The notes: a model not told the origin generated them from the letters alone. A DNA stretch of 60,376 bases from Lampropedia puyangensis (GCF_004833285.1 NZ_STFG01000020.1:1-60376), one strand, 5' to 3'. Shown: positions 18,403 to 27,590, counted from the first letter of the stretch. Program-made: numbers and translations.

Positions 18403-18770
18403 GCACGAACGCCCCCACTGCCCCCATACAAGCATGCGAACAAGCCATTGGCAAAACCGTGCATTGCAAAGACATGACAGAGGTACGCCAGCACGTTGAC
18501 GCACTAGATGATATTTTGGTGCCCTTGCTGGTAGAGCGCGGCGGCTACATGACCCAAGCGGCACGCATCAAAGCAACCCAAGCGCAAGTACGCGATGAAG
18601 ACAGGATTGAATTTATCGTAGCGCGTGTACGCGAACGTGCAGCCCAAGAAGGCGGTCAGCCCGATGTGATCGAAGCCATCTACCGCAGCATGATGGAGGC
18701 TTACATCGCCTACGAACACAAAGAGTTTGACCGATTGCGTGACAACACGCGTGGTGAGCAAAACGTTTAA
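18399..18770 (+). CDS. Chorismate mutase (AroQ type)
   Basis: A 123-residue, all-helical protein of the AroQ chorismate mutase/isochorismate-pyruvate lyase family, which rearranges chorismate to prephenate. The conserved pattern is visible: VRQHVDALDDILVPLLVER, then ARIKATQAQVRDEDRIEFIV, and a last helix VIEAIYRSMMEAYIAYEH. It has no signal peptide. Translation is coupled to trpE through an ATGA overlap, so anthranilate synthase and a mutase competing for the same substrate are made together. A second mutase domain exists in the pheA product elsewhere in the window, so this is a monofunctional paralogue. A PchB-like lyase role cannot be excluded. Confidence 0.85.
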   Translation: MSTNAPTAPIQACEQAIGKTVHCKDMTEVRQHVDALDDILVPLLVERGGYMTQAARIKATQAQVRDEDRIEFIVARVRERAAQEGGQPDVIEAIYRSMMEAYIAYEHKEFDRLRDNTRGEQNV

Positions 18771-18783
18771 TCAAAGGCGCCTC

Positions 18784-19320
18784 ATGCACCTGCATCCTTC
18801 CCAACCGCCCCATTCCAAAGTTCCGCGCCGCCATGCCTTGCAGACACTGGGGGCCTTGGTTGCAGCGCCATGGCTACTCAGCGCCTGCCAGTCACAGCCC
18901 GAAACGGCGGAGGAAGGCAGTCAACCGGTAGCGCCAGCGCCCCATCATGATCCGCTCGCCATTGATTGGCTTGCGCTGAATGAGGCGCTGGGCCAATACC
19001 CTCACCAAGCGCCTTTTCTGGAGCAATCAGCCATTACTGCGCGCTTGACCAGTTTGCTGGGCAAAGACGGTTATGCCGCTGCAATGCAGAATCTTCAAGT
19101 CAGCGGCCCATTGTCTGTTGAAGGCAGCGTATTTTTCATTACAGGCAATCGTGCCCACCAAGGGGGTGTGGAGGCAGTTGCCATTGCCTTGGATGAAGCC
19201 AGCAACCGCATTCGTGTCTGGCTATTGCAAAGCGGGCAAACCCGCTCTTTTGCAGAACAAGACACCACCTTCGCCTGGCCACGGGATGTCCAAATCATGA
19301 TAGGCAATGCCCAACTTTAG
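18784..19320 (+). CDS. Lipoprotein with twin-arginine-like signal
   Basis: From the ATG at 18784 (AAAGG upstream) the product has 178 residues. It starts with RRHALQTLGALVAAPWLLSAC, a twin-arginine-like motif followed by a lipobox, so it is probably exported and lipid-anchored. The mature part contains DWLALNEALGQYPHQ, TARLTSLLGKDGY and a beta-rich C-terminal half ending VQIMIGNAQL. I do not recognise a characterised family; it may be a small envelope protein of Burkholderiales. It lies 13 bases after the chorismate mutase stop and before sbcD, on the same strand, so it may ride in the trpE operon. Confidence 0.7.
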   Translation: MHLHPSQPPHSKVPRRHALQTLGALVAAPWLLSACQSQPETAEEGSQPVAPAPHHDPLAIDWLALNEALGQYPHQAPFLEQSAITARLTSLLGKDGYAAAMQNLQVSGPLSVEGSVFFITGNRAHQGGVEAVAIALDEASNRIRVWLLQSGQTRSFAEQDTTFAWPRDVQIMIGNAQL

Positions 19321-19363
19321 AACGTATTCACGTTCTCAGCCCACGCTACGTTGAAACACACCC

Positions 19364-20698
19364 TTGAGAATTCTGCACACTTCTGACTGGCACCTAGGAC
19401 GCCAGCTTTTTGGCCGCAAGCGCTACGATGAATTTGAAGCGTTTTTAGATTGGGTGGCACAAACCATTGAGCACGAAAGCATTGAAGTGTTGCTCATTGC
19501 AGGTGATGTGTTTGACACCAGTACACCCAGCAACCGCGCGCAAGAGTTGTATTACCGTTTTCTATGCCGCATGGCCGCCTCTTCAGTGTGCCGGCATGTC
19601 GTCATCATTGCTGGTAACCACGACTCGCCCAGCTTTCTCGATGCGCCAAAATCCTTGCTGCGGGCGCTGCAAGTGCACGTCATTGGACAAGCCCAAGCAC
19701 AACCTGAAGATGAGGTTGTGGTTTTGCACGATGCACAGCAGCGCCCTGAACTGATTGTGTGCGCCGTTCCCTATCTGCGTGACCGCGATCTGCGCACATC
19801 CCAGGCGGGTGAAAGCCTGCAGGACAAAGAACGCCAGTTGCTAGAAGGCATTCGGCAGCATTACGCCACCGTGGCGGCACATGCACAAACGCTTCGTGAA
19901 GGCATTCTGGCGCAAGAAAGAGTCAGTACACAAATACAGAGCAAGCAAAATGCAAACGGCCTCACTGCGGCACGCACATTGCCCATCATCGGGATGGGAC
20001 ACCTATTCACAGCTGGTGGGCAAACAGTCGATGGTGATGGTGTGCGTGAACTGTATGTAGGCTCACTTGCCCACGTTGGCGCGAGTATTTTCCCGACCAG
20101 CTTGGACTATGTCGCACTGGGGCATTTGCACGTCGCCCAAATCGTTGGCGGCAACCCCTGCATTCGCTACAGCGGCTCCCCCATCCCTATGGGGTTTGGT
20201 GAAGCTGCGCAGCGTAAGAGCGTCTGCATTCTGCAGTGGCCCACCGAAATAGTGGCTACGCCAGTCGATACTGCCAGCGCTGCAATACCTCCAGCCATCA
20301 CCCAACTGGAAGTCCCCTGCTTCCAATCGCTGGTGCGCATCCAAGGAGATTGGGCAACAATCGCACAGCAATTACAAGACGTGGTCAGCGCCTCGCCCAA
20401 GGCGTGGCTGGAAGTCACATACAGTGGGCAAGACATCATCACTGACCTGCGCGAACGCATCGACGGCATGCTGCAAGGCACGCAGATAGAAGTGCTGCGC
20501 ATACGCAATCAACGCATTGTGCAGCAGCTGTTGACCTCTTCCCAAGCACACGAAAGCTTAGAAGACCTCAGCCCGCAACAGGTATTTGAACGCTGTCTGG
20601 ATGCACACAACGTGCCAGCAGAGCAACGCCATGAACTGGTACTCAGCTACCAAGAAGTGCTGCGCACACTCGAACAAGAAGACACACAGGCCGACTAA
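19364..20698 (+). CDS. sbcD: Exonuclease subunit SbcD
   Basis: SbcD is the Mre11-type nuclease subunit that with SbcC cuts DNA hairpins and protein-blocked ends. The phosphodiesterase motifs are present in order: HTSDWHLG at the N-terminus, IAGDVFD, IIAGNHD, and the later LDYVALGHLHVAQ. At 444 residues it is slightly longer than E. coli SbcD (400), because of an insert between residues 170 and 210 and a C-terminal SbcC-binding tail. The start is TTG at 19364, which places the first motif at its normal distance from the N-terminus. The stop TAA shares a base with the sbcC ATG (TAATG). Confidence 0.95.
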   Translation: MRILHTSDWHLGRQLFGRKRYDEFEAFLDWVAQTIEHESIEVLLIAGDVFDTSTPSNRAQELYYRFLCRMAASSVCRHVVIIAGNHDSPSFLDAPKSLLRALQVHVIGQAQAQPEDEVVVLHDAQQRPELIVCAVPYLRDRDLRTSQAGESLQDKERQLLEGIRQHYATVAAHAQTLREGILAQERVSTQIQSKQNANGLTAARTLPIIGMGHLFTAGGQTVDGDGVRELYVGSLAHVGASIFPTSLDYVALGHLHVAQIVGGNPCIRYSGSPIPMGFGEAAQRKSVCILQWPTEIVATPVDTASAAIPPAITQLEVPCFQSLVRIQGDWATIAQQLQDVVSASPKAWLEVTYSGQDIITDLRERIDGMLQGTQIEVLRIRNQRIVQQLLTSSQAHESLEDLSPQQVFERCLDAHNVPAEQRHELVLSYQEVLRTLEQEDTQAD

Positions 20699-23600
20699 TG
20701 CGCATTCTGGCAATCGAGCTGAAAAACCTCAATTCACTGGCCGGGCAATGGCGGGTTGACCTGACCGATGCGGCCTACACCGCCGATGGCCTGTTTGCAA
20801 TTACCGGCCCAACCGGAGCCGGCAAGTCCACCTTACTTGATGCCATCTGCCTGGCTTTGTATGGCCAAACACCCCGTTTGGGTAAGCTCTCAAAAAGCAG
20901 CAACGATATTTTGTCTCGCCATAGTGCCGAATGCTTTGCAGAAGTGACATTTGAAACGGCCAATGGCCGTTGGCGATGCCGCTGGAGCCAACACCGTTCG
21001 CGCAAGAAAGCTTCAGGCGAGCTGCAAAACCCCAAACACGAATTGGTGCGTGCCGATAGCGGAGAAATCATCGACGCAACCTTGCGTGGCGTGGCCGAGC
21101 ACGTTGAACGCCTGACCGGCATGGACTTTGAGCGCTTCACCCGCGCCATGCTGCTGGCTCAAGGCGGCTTCGCCGCTTTCTTGCAGGCTGGTGCTGATGA
21201 CCGCTCACCCTTGCTGGAGCAAATTACCGGCACTTCCATTTACAGCGACATCTCTATCCTGGTGCATGAACGCCACCGCAGCGCACACCAACAACTGCAA
21301 TCGCTACAAGCTGCATTGCAAGGTATCGCCGTACTCAGTGCAGAAGAACTGCGCACGAAACAGCAAGCGCTCGATGAAAGTACAGAACATGCCCAAATGC
21401 TGCAAGCGCAACTGCAGCTCACAGACGAAGCACTGCGCTGGCATGCACAAGTGCGTAAGCTGCAAACCGAGCTACAACAACACGACCAGCAGGCACAGGC
21501 ACTACAGGCCCGTCAAGTCGCCTTCGCCCCAACCCTCGCGCGCCTGCAGGCCGCGTTGCGTGCGCAAGAATTAGCGCCTGCGCACGAGCATCTGTTGGCC
21601 CTGCGCCGCAACCTGCAAAGTGACACCAAAGCGCTTGAAAACCTGCAGCAAAGCGCCCCGCAGCGGCAACTAGCCTGCACACAAGCACAGGAACAAGAGC
21701 AATCGGCGCTGGCACAACTGCAAACCGCGCAAAACCTTTGGAACAAGGCACAAGTGCCCTTGCGCCAGGCGCGTGAAATGGACTGGCACATTGCCAACCA
21801 GCAGCAATCCCTGCAAGAACAAGCCAACACAGTCGCAGCCATACAAAAACAACTGGACGCCTTGTTGCTGCAACAGCACCAAGACAAAGCCAAGCAAAAT
21901 CAACGGTACGAGCAGCACCGCATGCTTGTGCAAACCCAAGCGCACCATGCAAACGATGCCGCATTGGTTGAGCAGCTCAGCGCCTTGCAAGAACAACTGC
22001 ACCAGTTCACCGAAGCACAAGCGGCGCACGCACAGCAAACCCAAGTGCTTCAAAACCTTGAGCGAACTGCACAAACTGCACAGCAAACCCACGCCACAGA
22101 CGTACAAAACGAAGCGCACCAGCACCACCTGGTGCAAGCAGCGCAGCTGCATTTAACGCATGTTCAAGCACAGCGCGGCAAGCTGCTGCAAGGGCAAAAC
22201 CAGCACCACCTGCACCAGCGCGCAATCGATCTCCGCGCAGCGCAGCACACCTTGCACAAAGGCCTGGAGCTGGGGCAACAATGGTTGCGCCTACACCAGC
22301 AATGGCAGACCCAACAAGAACAACTGCAAGTGCTAACCCAGCAGCGCGACCATGACACAGAACACTTGCGCCAACTGGAAAAGGACATCAGCCCCAAACA
22401 GCGTGAGCTGCAGCTATTGCAGCGCCAGCATGAACTGGAATTGCGCATTCAAAGCCTGCAAAAGCACCGCCATAGCTTGCAGGACGGCTCCCCATGCCCG
22501 CTGTGCGGAGCGCTGGATCACCCCTATGCCGCGCAAGTCCCGCAAAGCGATTCCGTAAGCACGCAGCAAGCCATGGCCGCCGTGCAATCAGCGCTCCACA
22601 TACTGCAACAACAGCACGATGCACTCCGTCTGAATGTGGCCAAAGCACAAACAGGCTGGGACTTAGCCCATACAGCGCTGCAGCGCTGCCTCCAGCAACT
22701 TGACGAAGTGCAGCAAGCCTACGCGCTGCAGTGGAACGACTGCTGCCGTTGTATTCCAGAAGAAGTGCAGGCAGCCGCCACGGCAGATAACACATCAGAG
22801 CAAGACCGCGTTAAACAACAACAAAATTGGTTGCAATCAACACTCGCAACCAACCAATCAGAGTGCAAGCTGCTGGACCAGACCATCAGCCAAGTGCAAT
22901 TGTTCGACGCGCAAGTGCATGACGCACAACAGTCTCTAGAGGCGGCTCGCGCAACGTGGCAGCAAGTCCAGCACCAAACCCAAGCCAGCCAACATGAGCA
23001 AACCCAAGCCATGTCGGCACTGGCCGCCCAGAGCCAAAATACTGAGCAGTCGGCGCAGGCACTGACCACACTGCGACACCGTTTAGACATGCAGCTGCAA
23101 CCCTTCGCACTGGCAGACTGGGGCACGCAAAATACCGCGCAGATATTGACGCAACGGCGTGACCAATGGGTCATGCGCCAAAACACCTTGCGCAGCCTAG
23201 AAACCGAACTAACAGCGCAAACGCAAGCACTCGCGCAGCAAACCAGCCAAGTGCAAGCACTTGAAATCGAATACCAAGCCGCGCAAACGCAATACGCCCT
23301 AGCAAAAAATAACTTGGCACAGCAAAAGCAACAGCGCCAGCAACTGCTCGATGGGCAGCCAGCTGACACTGTAGAAACGAAGCTGCAAGCGGCTTTGGCT
23401 CAGGCACAAAAATCCTTGGAATTTGCCAACCAACAACGGCAAGCAGCAGAGCAAATCCTCGCACAAGTGCAGGCCCGCATTGCCGATCTTCAAACCCGCA
23501 TACACGCGTTAGAGGCCGATCTGCACACAGCACAAACGCAATTTGCAACGCGGCTGTCAGCCCAAGGCTTTGCCAATGAAGACCAGTTTTGCGACACCTT

Positions 23601-24423
23601 GCTGCCATTGCAAGAGCGCACTGCGCTGGCCGATCAGGCCAAAGCGCTGGAACTGGCATGGGCCGCACTGGTTGCACAGCAGCGCGCCACTGAAGCGCAG
23701 TTGGCCAACTTGCAAATGCAACCGCCATCCAACGCGCAAGAAGAAGCACTGCTTGCACAAAAAACACACGACTTGGGTGTGCTGCAACAAGCGCAGGAAA
23801 CCATGGCCGCCATCAAACACCGTTTGAGCAATCACGCCCAATTGCAACAAGAGCAAGCACAGCAACTTGAGGCCATTGCTGCCCAGCAACGTGAATGCCA
23901 GAGGTGGGATCACCTGCACGCGTTGATCGGCTCCGCAGACGGAAAAAAATACCGCAATTTCGCCCAAGGCTTGACCTTCGAAATCATGGTGCGCCATGCG
24001 AATGCACAATTGCGCACCTTGAGCGAGCGCTACTTGCTGGTGCGCGATACCCAGCAACCATTAGCGCTGAATGTGATCGACACGTTCCAAAACGCCGAAG
24101 TGCGCAATACCAAAACCCTATCGGGAGGTGAGAGTTTTCTGGTCAGTCTCGCTCTCGCATTGGGCCTCTCGCGCATGGCGAGCCAAAACGTACGCATTGA
24201 TTCTCTGTTTCTCGATGAAGGCTTTGGCACCTTGGATGAGGACGCACTCGATACGGCCCTAGAAACTCTTGCCAGCTTGCAGCAAGAGGGCAAGCTCATT
24301 GGCGTGATCTCGCACGTTCATGCGCTCAAAGAGCGCATCGCCACGCAAATCCAGATCATCCCGCTGCATGGCGGCAAAAGTGCGTTGCAAGGCCCAGGCT
24401 GCTCGCTCATCTCTGCTTCATAA
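20698..24423 (+). CDS. sbcC: Exonuclease subunit SbcC
   Basis: SbcC is the Rad50-like ABC ATPase partner of SbcD. The 1241-residue protein has Walker A GPTGAGKSTLLDAI near residue 38, a zinc hook CPLC at residues 600-603 in the exact middle, the ABC signature LSGGESFLVSLALALGLS and Walker B LFLDEGFGTLDED near the C-terminus. Between these lie two very long coiled coils (about residues 190-590 and 620-1060). They are strikingly rich in glutamine, alanine and histidine, with repeated QLQ and AQTQ-like steps, more so than in E. coli SbcC (1048 residues), which it exceeds by about 190 residues. It is translationally coupled to sbcD. Confidence 0.97.
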   Translation: MRILAIELKNLNSLAGQWRVDLTDAAYTADGLFAITGPTGAGKSTLLDAICLALYGQTPRLGKLSKSSNDILSRHSAECFAEVTFETANGRWRCRWSQHRSRKKASGELQNPKHELVRADSGEIIDATLRGVAEHVERLTGMDFERFTRAMLLAQGGFAAFLQAGADDRSPLLEQITGTSIYSDISILVHERHRSAHQQLQSLQAALQGIAVLSAEELRTKQQALDESTEHAQMLQAQLQLTDEALRWHAQVRKLQTELQQHDQQAQALQARQVAFAPTLARLQAALRAQELAPAHEHLLALRRNLQSDTKALENLQQSAPQRQLACTQAQEQEQSALAQLQTAQNLWNKAQVPLRQAREMDWHIANQQQSLQEQANTVAAIQKQLDALLLQQHQDKAKQNQRYEQHRMLVQTQAHHANDAALVEQLSALQEQLHQFTEAQAAHAQQTQVLQNLERTAQTAQQTHATDVQNEAHQHHLVQAAQLHLTHVQAQRGKLLQGQNQHHLHQRAIDLRAAQHTLHKGLELGQQWLRLHQQWQTQQEQLQVLTQQRDHDTEHLRQLEKDISPKQRELQLLQRQHELELRIQSLQKHRHSLQDGSPCPLCGALDHPYAAQVPQSDSVSTQQAMAAVQSALHILQQQHDALRLNVAKAQTGWDLAHTALQRCLQQLDEVQQAYALQWNDCCRCIPEEVQAAATADNTSEQDRVKQQQNWLQSTLATNQSECKLLDQTISQVQLFDAQVHDAQQSLEAARATWQQVQHQTQASQHEQTQAMSALAAQSQNTEQSAQALTTLRHRLDMQLQPFALADWGTQNTAQILTQRRDQWVMRQNTLRSLETELTAQTQALAQQTSQVQALEIEYQAAQTQYALAKNNLAQQKQQRQQLLDGQPADTVETKLQAALAQAQKSLEFANQQRQAAEQILAQVQARIADLQTRIHALEADLHTAQTQFATRLSAQGFANEDQFCDTLLPLQERTALADQAKALELAWAALVAQQRATEAQLANLQMQPPSNAQEEALLAQKTHDLGVLQQAQETMAAIKHRLSNHAQLQQEQAQQLEAIAAQQRECQRWDHLHALIGSADGKKYRNFAQGLTFEIMVRHANAQLRTLSERYLLVRDTQQPLALNVIDTFQNAEVRNTKTLSGGESFLVSLALALGLSRMASQNVRIDSLFLDEGFGTLDEDALDTALETLASLQQEGKLIGVISHVHALKERIATQIQIIPLHGGKSALQGPGCSLISAS

Positions 24424-24576
24424 CGCAAAGATCAACCAGCCATAAACCATTGGCTTAGTCTAACAAGATACGCCCTCGGCAAACATGGCAGCGCCTGCAC
24501 TGGGCAGCACATACAAGAGCAAGCCCTTCCCTGCAAGACTGGCAGTCCAAAATGCAAGTTCAAGCCATATGGCCTC

Positions 24577-24610
24577 TATACAAATAGTTTTGATTCAAAT
24601 CATTTGTATA
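24577..24610. promoter_or_regulatory. Operator palindrome before marR-type gene
   Basis: Outer arms TATACAAAT (24577-24585) and ATTTGTATA (24602-24610) are perfect inverted repeats sharing nearly one centre with an inner repeat TTTGA/TCAAA (24589-24599). The site ends 11 bases before the regulator start and overlaps plausible -35 (TTGATT) and -10 (TATAAA or TAATAT) elements, the expected place for MarR autorepression. Confidence 0.7.
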
Positions 24611-24621
24611 AAATTAATATT

Positions 24622-25086
24622 ATGCATACACCACCCGCACAATCTGCACATCGTCAAATTGGGTTCAAGCTCGTTGGATTAGGCAGGCGATGGCGTCATA
24701 CCCTCGACGTACGCCTTGCAGAGCAAGGTCTTAGCGATGCAGTCTGGACGCCGCTGATGCACCTTTACCGCTTGGGCGATGGCTTATCGCAAAGCGCTTT
24801 GGCAGCCTCAGTGGGCATTGAAGGCTCAAGCCTGGTTCGCCTGCTTGATGCGCTGGTCGCCCAGGGCCTTGTTGAGCGCCAGCCTCACCCCACAGATCGG
24901 CGTATCAAACAGCTGTACCTGACAGCGGCAGGCCGAACCACAGTTGCCACTATTCGCAAGCACTTGGCAAGCATTGAAGATGCCTTGCTTATTGACCTAG
25001 ATTCGGATGCCGCTGCAGCCATGCTGCAGTACATCGACCTAATTGAAGCGCGCATACAAGCCATGAATCACAAGGAAAACATATGA
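24622..25086 (+). CDS. MarR-family transcriptional regulator
   Basis: A 154-residue winged-helix regulator of the MarR type, starting at the ATG at 24622. The DNA-binding part is visible as GLSQSALAASVGIEGSSLVRLLDALVA followed by the wing LVERQPHPTDRRIKQLYLT, with the conserved DRR. MarR proteins bind as dimers and release DNA when a small, often phenolic, ligand binds. Its stop overlaps the start of the FUSC-type membrane protein by four bases (ATGA), so it very probably controls that exporter and itself through the palindrome upstream. The 5' untranslated region would be very short. Confidence 0.92.
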   Translation: MHTPPAQSAHRQIGFKLVGLGRRWRHTLDVRLAEQGLSDAVWTPLMHLYRLGDGLSQSALAASVGIEGSSLVRLLDALVAQGLVERQPHPTDRRIKQLYLTAAGRTTVATIRKHLASIEDALLIDLDSDAAAAMLQYIDLIEARIQAMNHKENI

Positions 25087-26186
25087 CACAGGAGAAGTCC
25101 AACCATGTCACCTTGTTCCGCGCGCTGCAGCAAGTGGCATCGCCTGCGCGGCTGACTGAGAGTTTGGTGCTGCAACGGCCCGCATCCCTGCACAATGCAT
25201 TGTTGGCAGGCTTGCAAGCCGCCATTACCGTGGTTCTGGCTGCCGGCGCATTGCATCTTTGCGCATGGTCGCATCTCGCCGCATATGGTGGACTTGGCGC
25301 ATTGGCCGCGCTTTACGGACGCACGGCTCCTAGCCACCAGCGCCATCGAGTAGTGATGACCGCTGGCCTGCTTCTGGTTCTGCCGATCTGGCTGCTGTCA
25401 ATGATTGGTTTGGCACCACTTAGCACCACAAGCATGCTACTGACTTTCGCCCTCATCTCAGGATGCTTGGCCGCGCTGGTTCACCGCGCCCAACTGGGCT
25501 TGCCAGGCGTTGTCATCTTCATATTTGCAGCCAGCGCAGCACTTACCCCTGCCTCAGATTGGTCTGATGCCATGGCACGCGCAGGGGCAGCTGCGTTTGG
25601 CGTCGTCAGTGCCATTGCCGTGTGCTGGACCACAGAGCACTGGCGCCAAAGCCTGCCGCATACCACTACTGCACAAGGTTCTCTGCCAGCCACGCCTCGT
25701 TATTCAATCCGAGCCTTTCTGGCCGTCTCCCTGTGCACATGGATTGCCGCAATGATCGCCCAAGCTGCAGGGCTAGCCCATCCAGCATGGGCATCGATTG
25801 GCGCCGTAGCCGTCATTCAAGGCGCGCATTTGCCCAGCACCGTCCACCGCGGCTGGCAACGTACGCTGGGCACCATCGTTGGTGCAGGGATTGCGTGGGC
25901 CATCCTGGCCCTGCATCCTAATTTTTGGGGCTTGTTGGCAGCAGTTGCTCTCTTACAGATTCTGACAGAGCTATTCATGGGCTACAACTACGGTCTAGGC
26001 CAAATGGCCGTGACACCGATGGCGCTTTTGATGACTGCACTGGCATCTAACACGGGCGCCGCAGACATGGCTATTGCCCGCATTTACGACACGGTATTAG
26101 GGGCCGTGGTTGGGGTTGGTTTGGCGCTGCTGCTTTCAACACTGGAAGAGCGCGTTTTTCTTGAAAAGCACCATTTGCGTCTCTAA
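25083..26186 (+). CDS. FUSC-family inner membrane exporter
   Basis: A 367-residue inner membrane protein with two sets of hydrophobic helices, about residues 45-180 and 215-355, separated by a short cytoplasmic loop. Repeated HPAWASIGAVAVIQ-type and GTIVGAGIAWAIL segments match the fusaric acid resistance/AaeB (FUSC) family, which exports aromatic carboxylic acids, although this protein is about half the length of AaeB and lacks the large cytoplasmic domain. Translation is coupled to the MarR regulator upstream. No membrane-fusion or outer-membrane partner is adjacent. Substrate is inferred, not known. Confidence 0.8.
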   Translation: MTQEKSNHVTLFRALQQVASPARLTESLVLQRPASLHNALLAGLQAAITVVLAAGALHLCAWSHLAAYGGLGALAALYGRTAPSHQRHRVVMTAGLLLVLPIWLLSMIGLAPLSTTSMLLTFALISGCLAALVHRAQLGLPGVVIFIFAASAALTPASDWSDAMARAGAAAFGVVSAIAVCWTTEHWRQSLPHTTTAQGSLPATPRYSIRAFLAVSLCTWIAAMIAQAAGLAHPAWASIGAVAVIQGAHLPSTVHRGWQRTLGTIVGAGIAWAILALHPNFWGLLAAVALLQILTELFMGYNYGLGQMAVTPMALLMTALASNTGAADMAIARIYDTVLGAVVGVGLALLLSTLEERVFLEKHHLRL

Positions 26187-26266
26187 ATCAGCAAAACTTG
26201 GTGCTGCATGCCGCAGCAATCGCGCCTTGCAGCAACGGTTGTACTTTATTGGGTGCCGCAATCACC

Positions 26267-26296
26267 AGCGGGCAACCTGCGAGCAGCTTGCCCGCT
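26267..26296. terminator. Hairpin between convergent genes
   Basis: AGCGGGCAA (26267-26275) and TTGCCCGCT (26288-26296) are perfect nine-base arms, with CTGC/GCAG continuing inside. The repeat sits between the ends of the FUSC exporter gene and thrB. No clear T-run follows on either strand, so it is a probable rather than certain terminator. Confidence 0.5.
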
Positions 26297-26320
26297 CAGA
26301 TCGCAAGAACTGCTGTGGTC

Positions 26321-27274
26321 TCAACGCAGTTGCACCGGCTTGGCAATACGAGCTTTGAGTACGCGTTCAAAATGGGTCGGATCATGGGGCAGCAGCATGC
26401 TGGCTTCGCGCGGCAAATAAAAATCCCACAGGCGCGAAATCCAGAAGCGCAATGCCGCAGCACGCAACATATCAGGCAGCAAGGCTCGCTCATGCTGCGT
26501 CAACGGCCGCACCGATTGGTACGATTCCAGCAATGCTGCCAAGCGTGCCTCATCCAATTGACCAGTTGCTAAATCAATGCACCAGTCATTGATCACAACG
26601 CTCAGATCAAACAACCACGTATCGACCCCAGCAAAATAAAAGTCAAACACGCCACTCAAACGCTCGCCCACAAACATAGCGTTGTCACGGAACAAATCGG
26701 CATGAACAGGACCGCAGGGCAGTTGCGCATACGCTGAGCTGGACGCCACCGCGTTTTGGTGCGCCAACTCGACTTGCAGCAGCGTTTGCAAGGTGGCGGG
26801 GATGTAGCCAAGCACCACTGGCACGGTCTCATTCCACCACGCCAGTCCCCGTAAATTCGGTTGGGACATCTCAAAATCTTGCCCCGCCATGTGCATACGC
26901 GCTAAGGCTTGGCCCAGCTGCGCACAGTGCGGAACTTGGGGCGCCAACTGGCTGCTTCCTTCGAGTTTGTCCACGACCGCAGCCGGTTTTCCCTTGAGTG
27001 TAAAGAGCAGCTGCCCTTGGCTATCTTGCTTAGGCGCAGGTACAGGAATTCCTTTACTGGCCAGATGCCGGGTCAGGTGCAAATAAAAAGGCAATTGCTC
27101 TTGTGTCAAACGCTCAAACAAGGTCAGAACAAACGTCCCTTGTGAAGTGGTGACAAAGTAGTTGGTGTTCTCAATTCCACCTTGAATGCCTTGCAGTGCC
27201 GTTACGCTTCCCAAATGCAGTTGATCCATCAGGCCCTGTGCCTCTTGGGGTGAAACCTCGGTGTAAACAGCCAT
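26321..27274 (-). CDS. thrB: Homoserine kinase, APH-fold type
   Basis: This 317-residue protein is the aminoglycoside-phosphotransferase-like homoserine kinase found in many beta- and gammaproteobacteria in place of the GHMP-type ThrB. It phosphorylates homoserine in threonine synthesis. Motifs: GGIENTNYFVTTSQGTFVLTLFE at the N-lobe, the catalytic-loop GPVHADLFRDN, and DFYFAGVDTWLFDLSV as the metal-binding segment. The N-terminus MAVYTEVSPQEAQ is typical. It stands alone on the minus strand; an intrinsic terminator pointing the same way lies about 85 bases upstream of the ATG. No threonine-pathway gene is adjacent. Confidence 0.93.
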   Translation of the reverse strand: MAVYTEVSPQEAQGLMDQLHLGSVTALQGIQGGIENTNYFVTTSQGTFVLTLFERLTQEQLPFYLHLTRHLASKGIPVPAPKQDSQGQLLFTLKGKPAAVVDKLEGSSQLAPQVPHCAQLGQALARMHMAGQDFEMSQPNLRGLAWWNETVPVVLGYIPATLQTLLQVELAHQNAVASSSAYAQLPCGPVHADLFRDNAMFVGERLSGVFDFYFAGVDTWLFDLSVVINDWCIDLATGQLDEARLAALLESYQSVRPLTQHERALLPDMLRAAALRFWISRLWDFYLPREASMLLPHDPTHFERVLKARIAKPVQLR

Positions 27275-27357
27275 AACAAAAAGTGCAAAAAAATCTAGAA
27301 GAGTACGTGCAGAAACTGTCTTCCTGAACGTACAGCCTCACCGGCAAAGTGAACAAC

Positions 27358-27386
27358 AAAAAAGCCAAGTGCATCAATCACTTGGC
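27358..27386 (-). terminator. Minus-strand terminator upstream of thrB
   Basis: GCCAAGTG (27364-27371), loop of seven, CACTTGGC (27379-27386); on the minus strand the stem is followed by six Ts (A-run at 27358-27363). It points toward thrB from the 5' side. Either a leftward transcript ends here before thrB, or it is an attenuator in the thrB leader. Confidence 0.8.
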
Positions 27387-27590
27387 CTCTATATAACAGA
27401 AGGCAAACCGCCCCACCCTGAACAAGAGATGCGCCCGATTCTATGCCATCTTTGCATTCCTGCAGCGTATGGCCGTGCGGTCTGGCGGCACAGGTGCAAT
27501 GGGGTCGTTCCTATTCCAGTCAAATGAAGTCTCACCATGCCGCACACTACAATGCTTTGGTTGTTTTGACCTGCCTTCTTGGGCCTGCCT
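27387..27590. other. Intergenic region, possible leftward small RNA
   Basis: With the thrB leader this makes a gap of about 316 bases without a recognised protein gene. A TACAAT box at 27548-27553 is a plausible -10 for the hydrolase gene downstream on the plus strand. On the minus strand a TAGAAT-like box lies near 27440, and a transcript from there would end at the terminator at 27358-27386 after roughly 80 bases. Confidence 0.35.

Noticed and set aside
18213-18494. Minus-strand frames across the trpE end
   Set aside because: Fully contained in trpE and chorismate mutase; no independent support.
21419-22152. Several long frames opposite sbcC
   Set aside because: Produced by the glutamine/alanine-rich repeats of SbcC; composition is nonsense-like.
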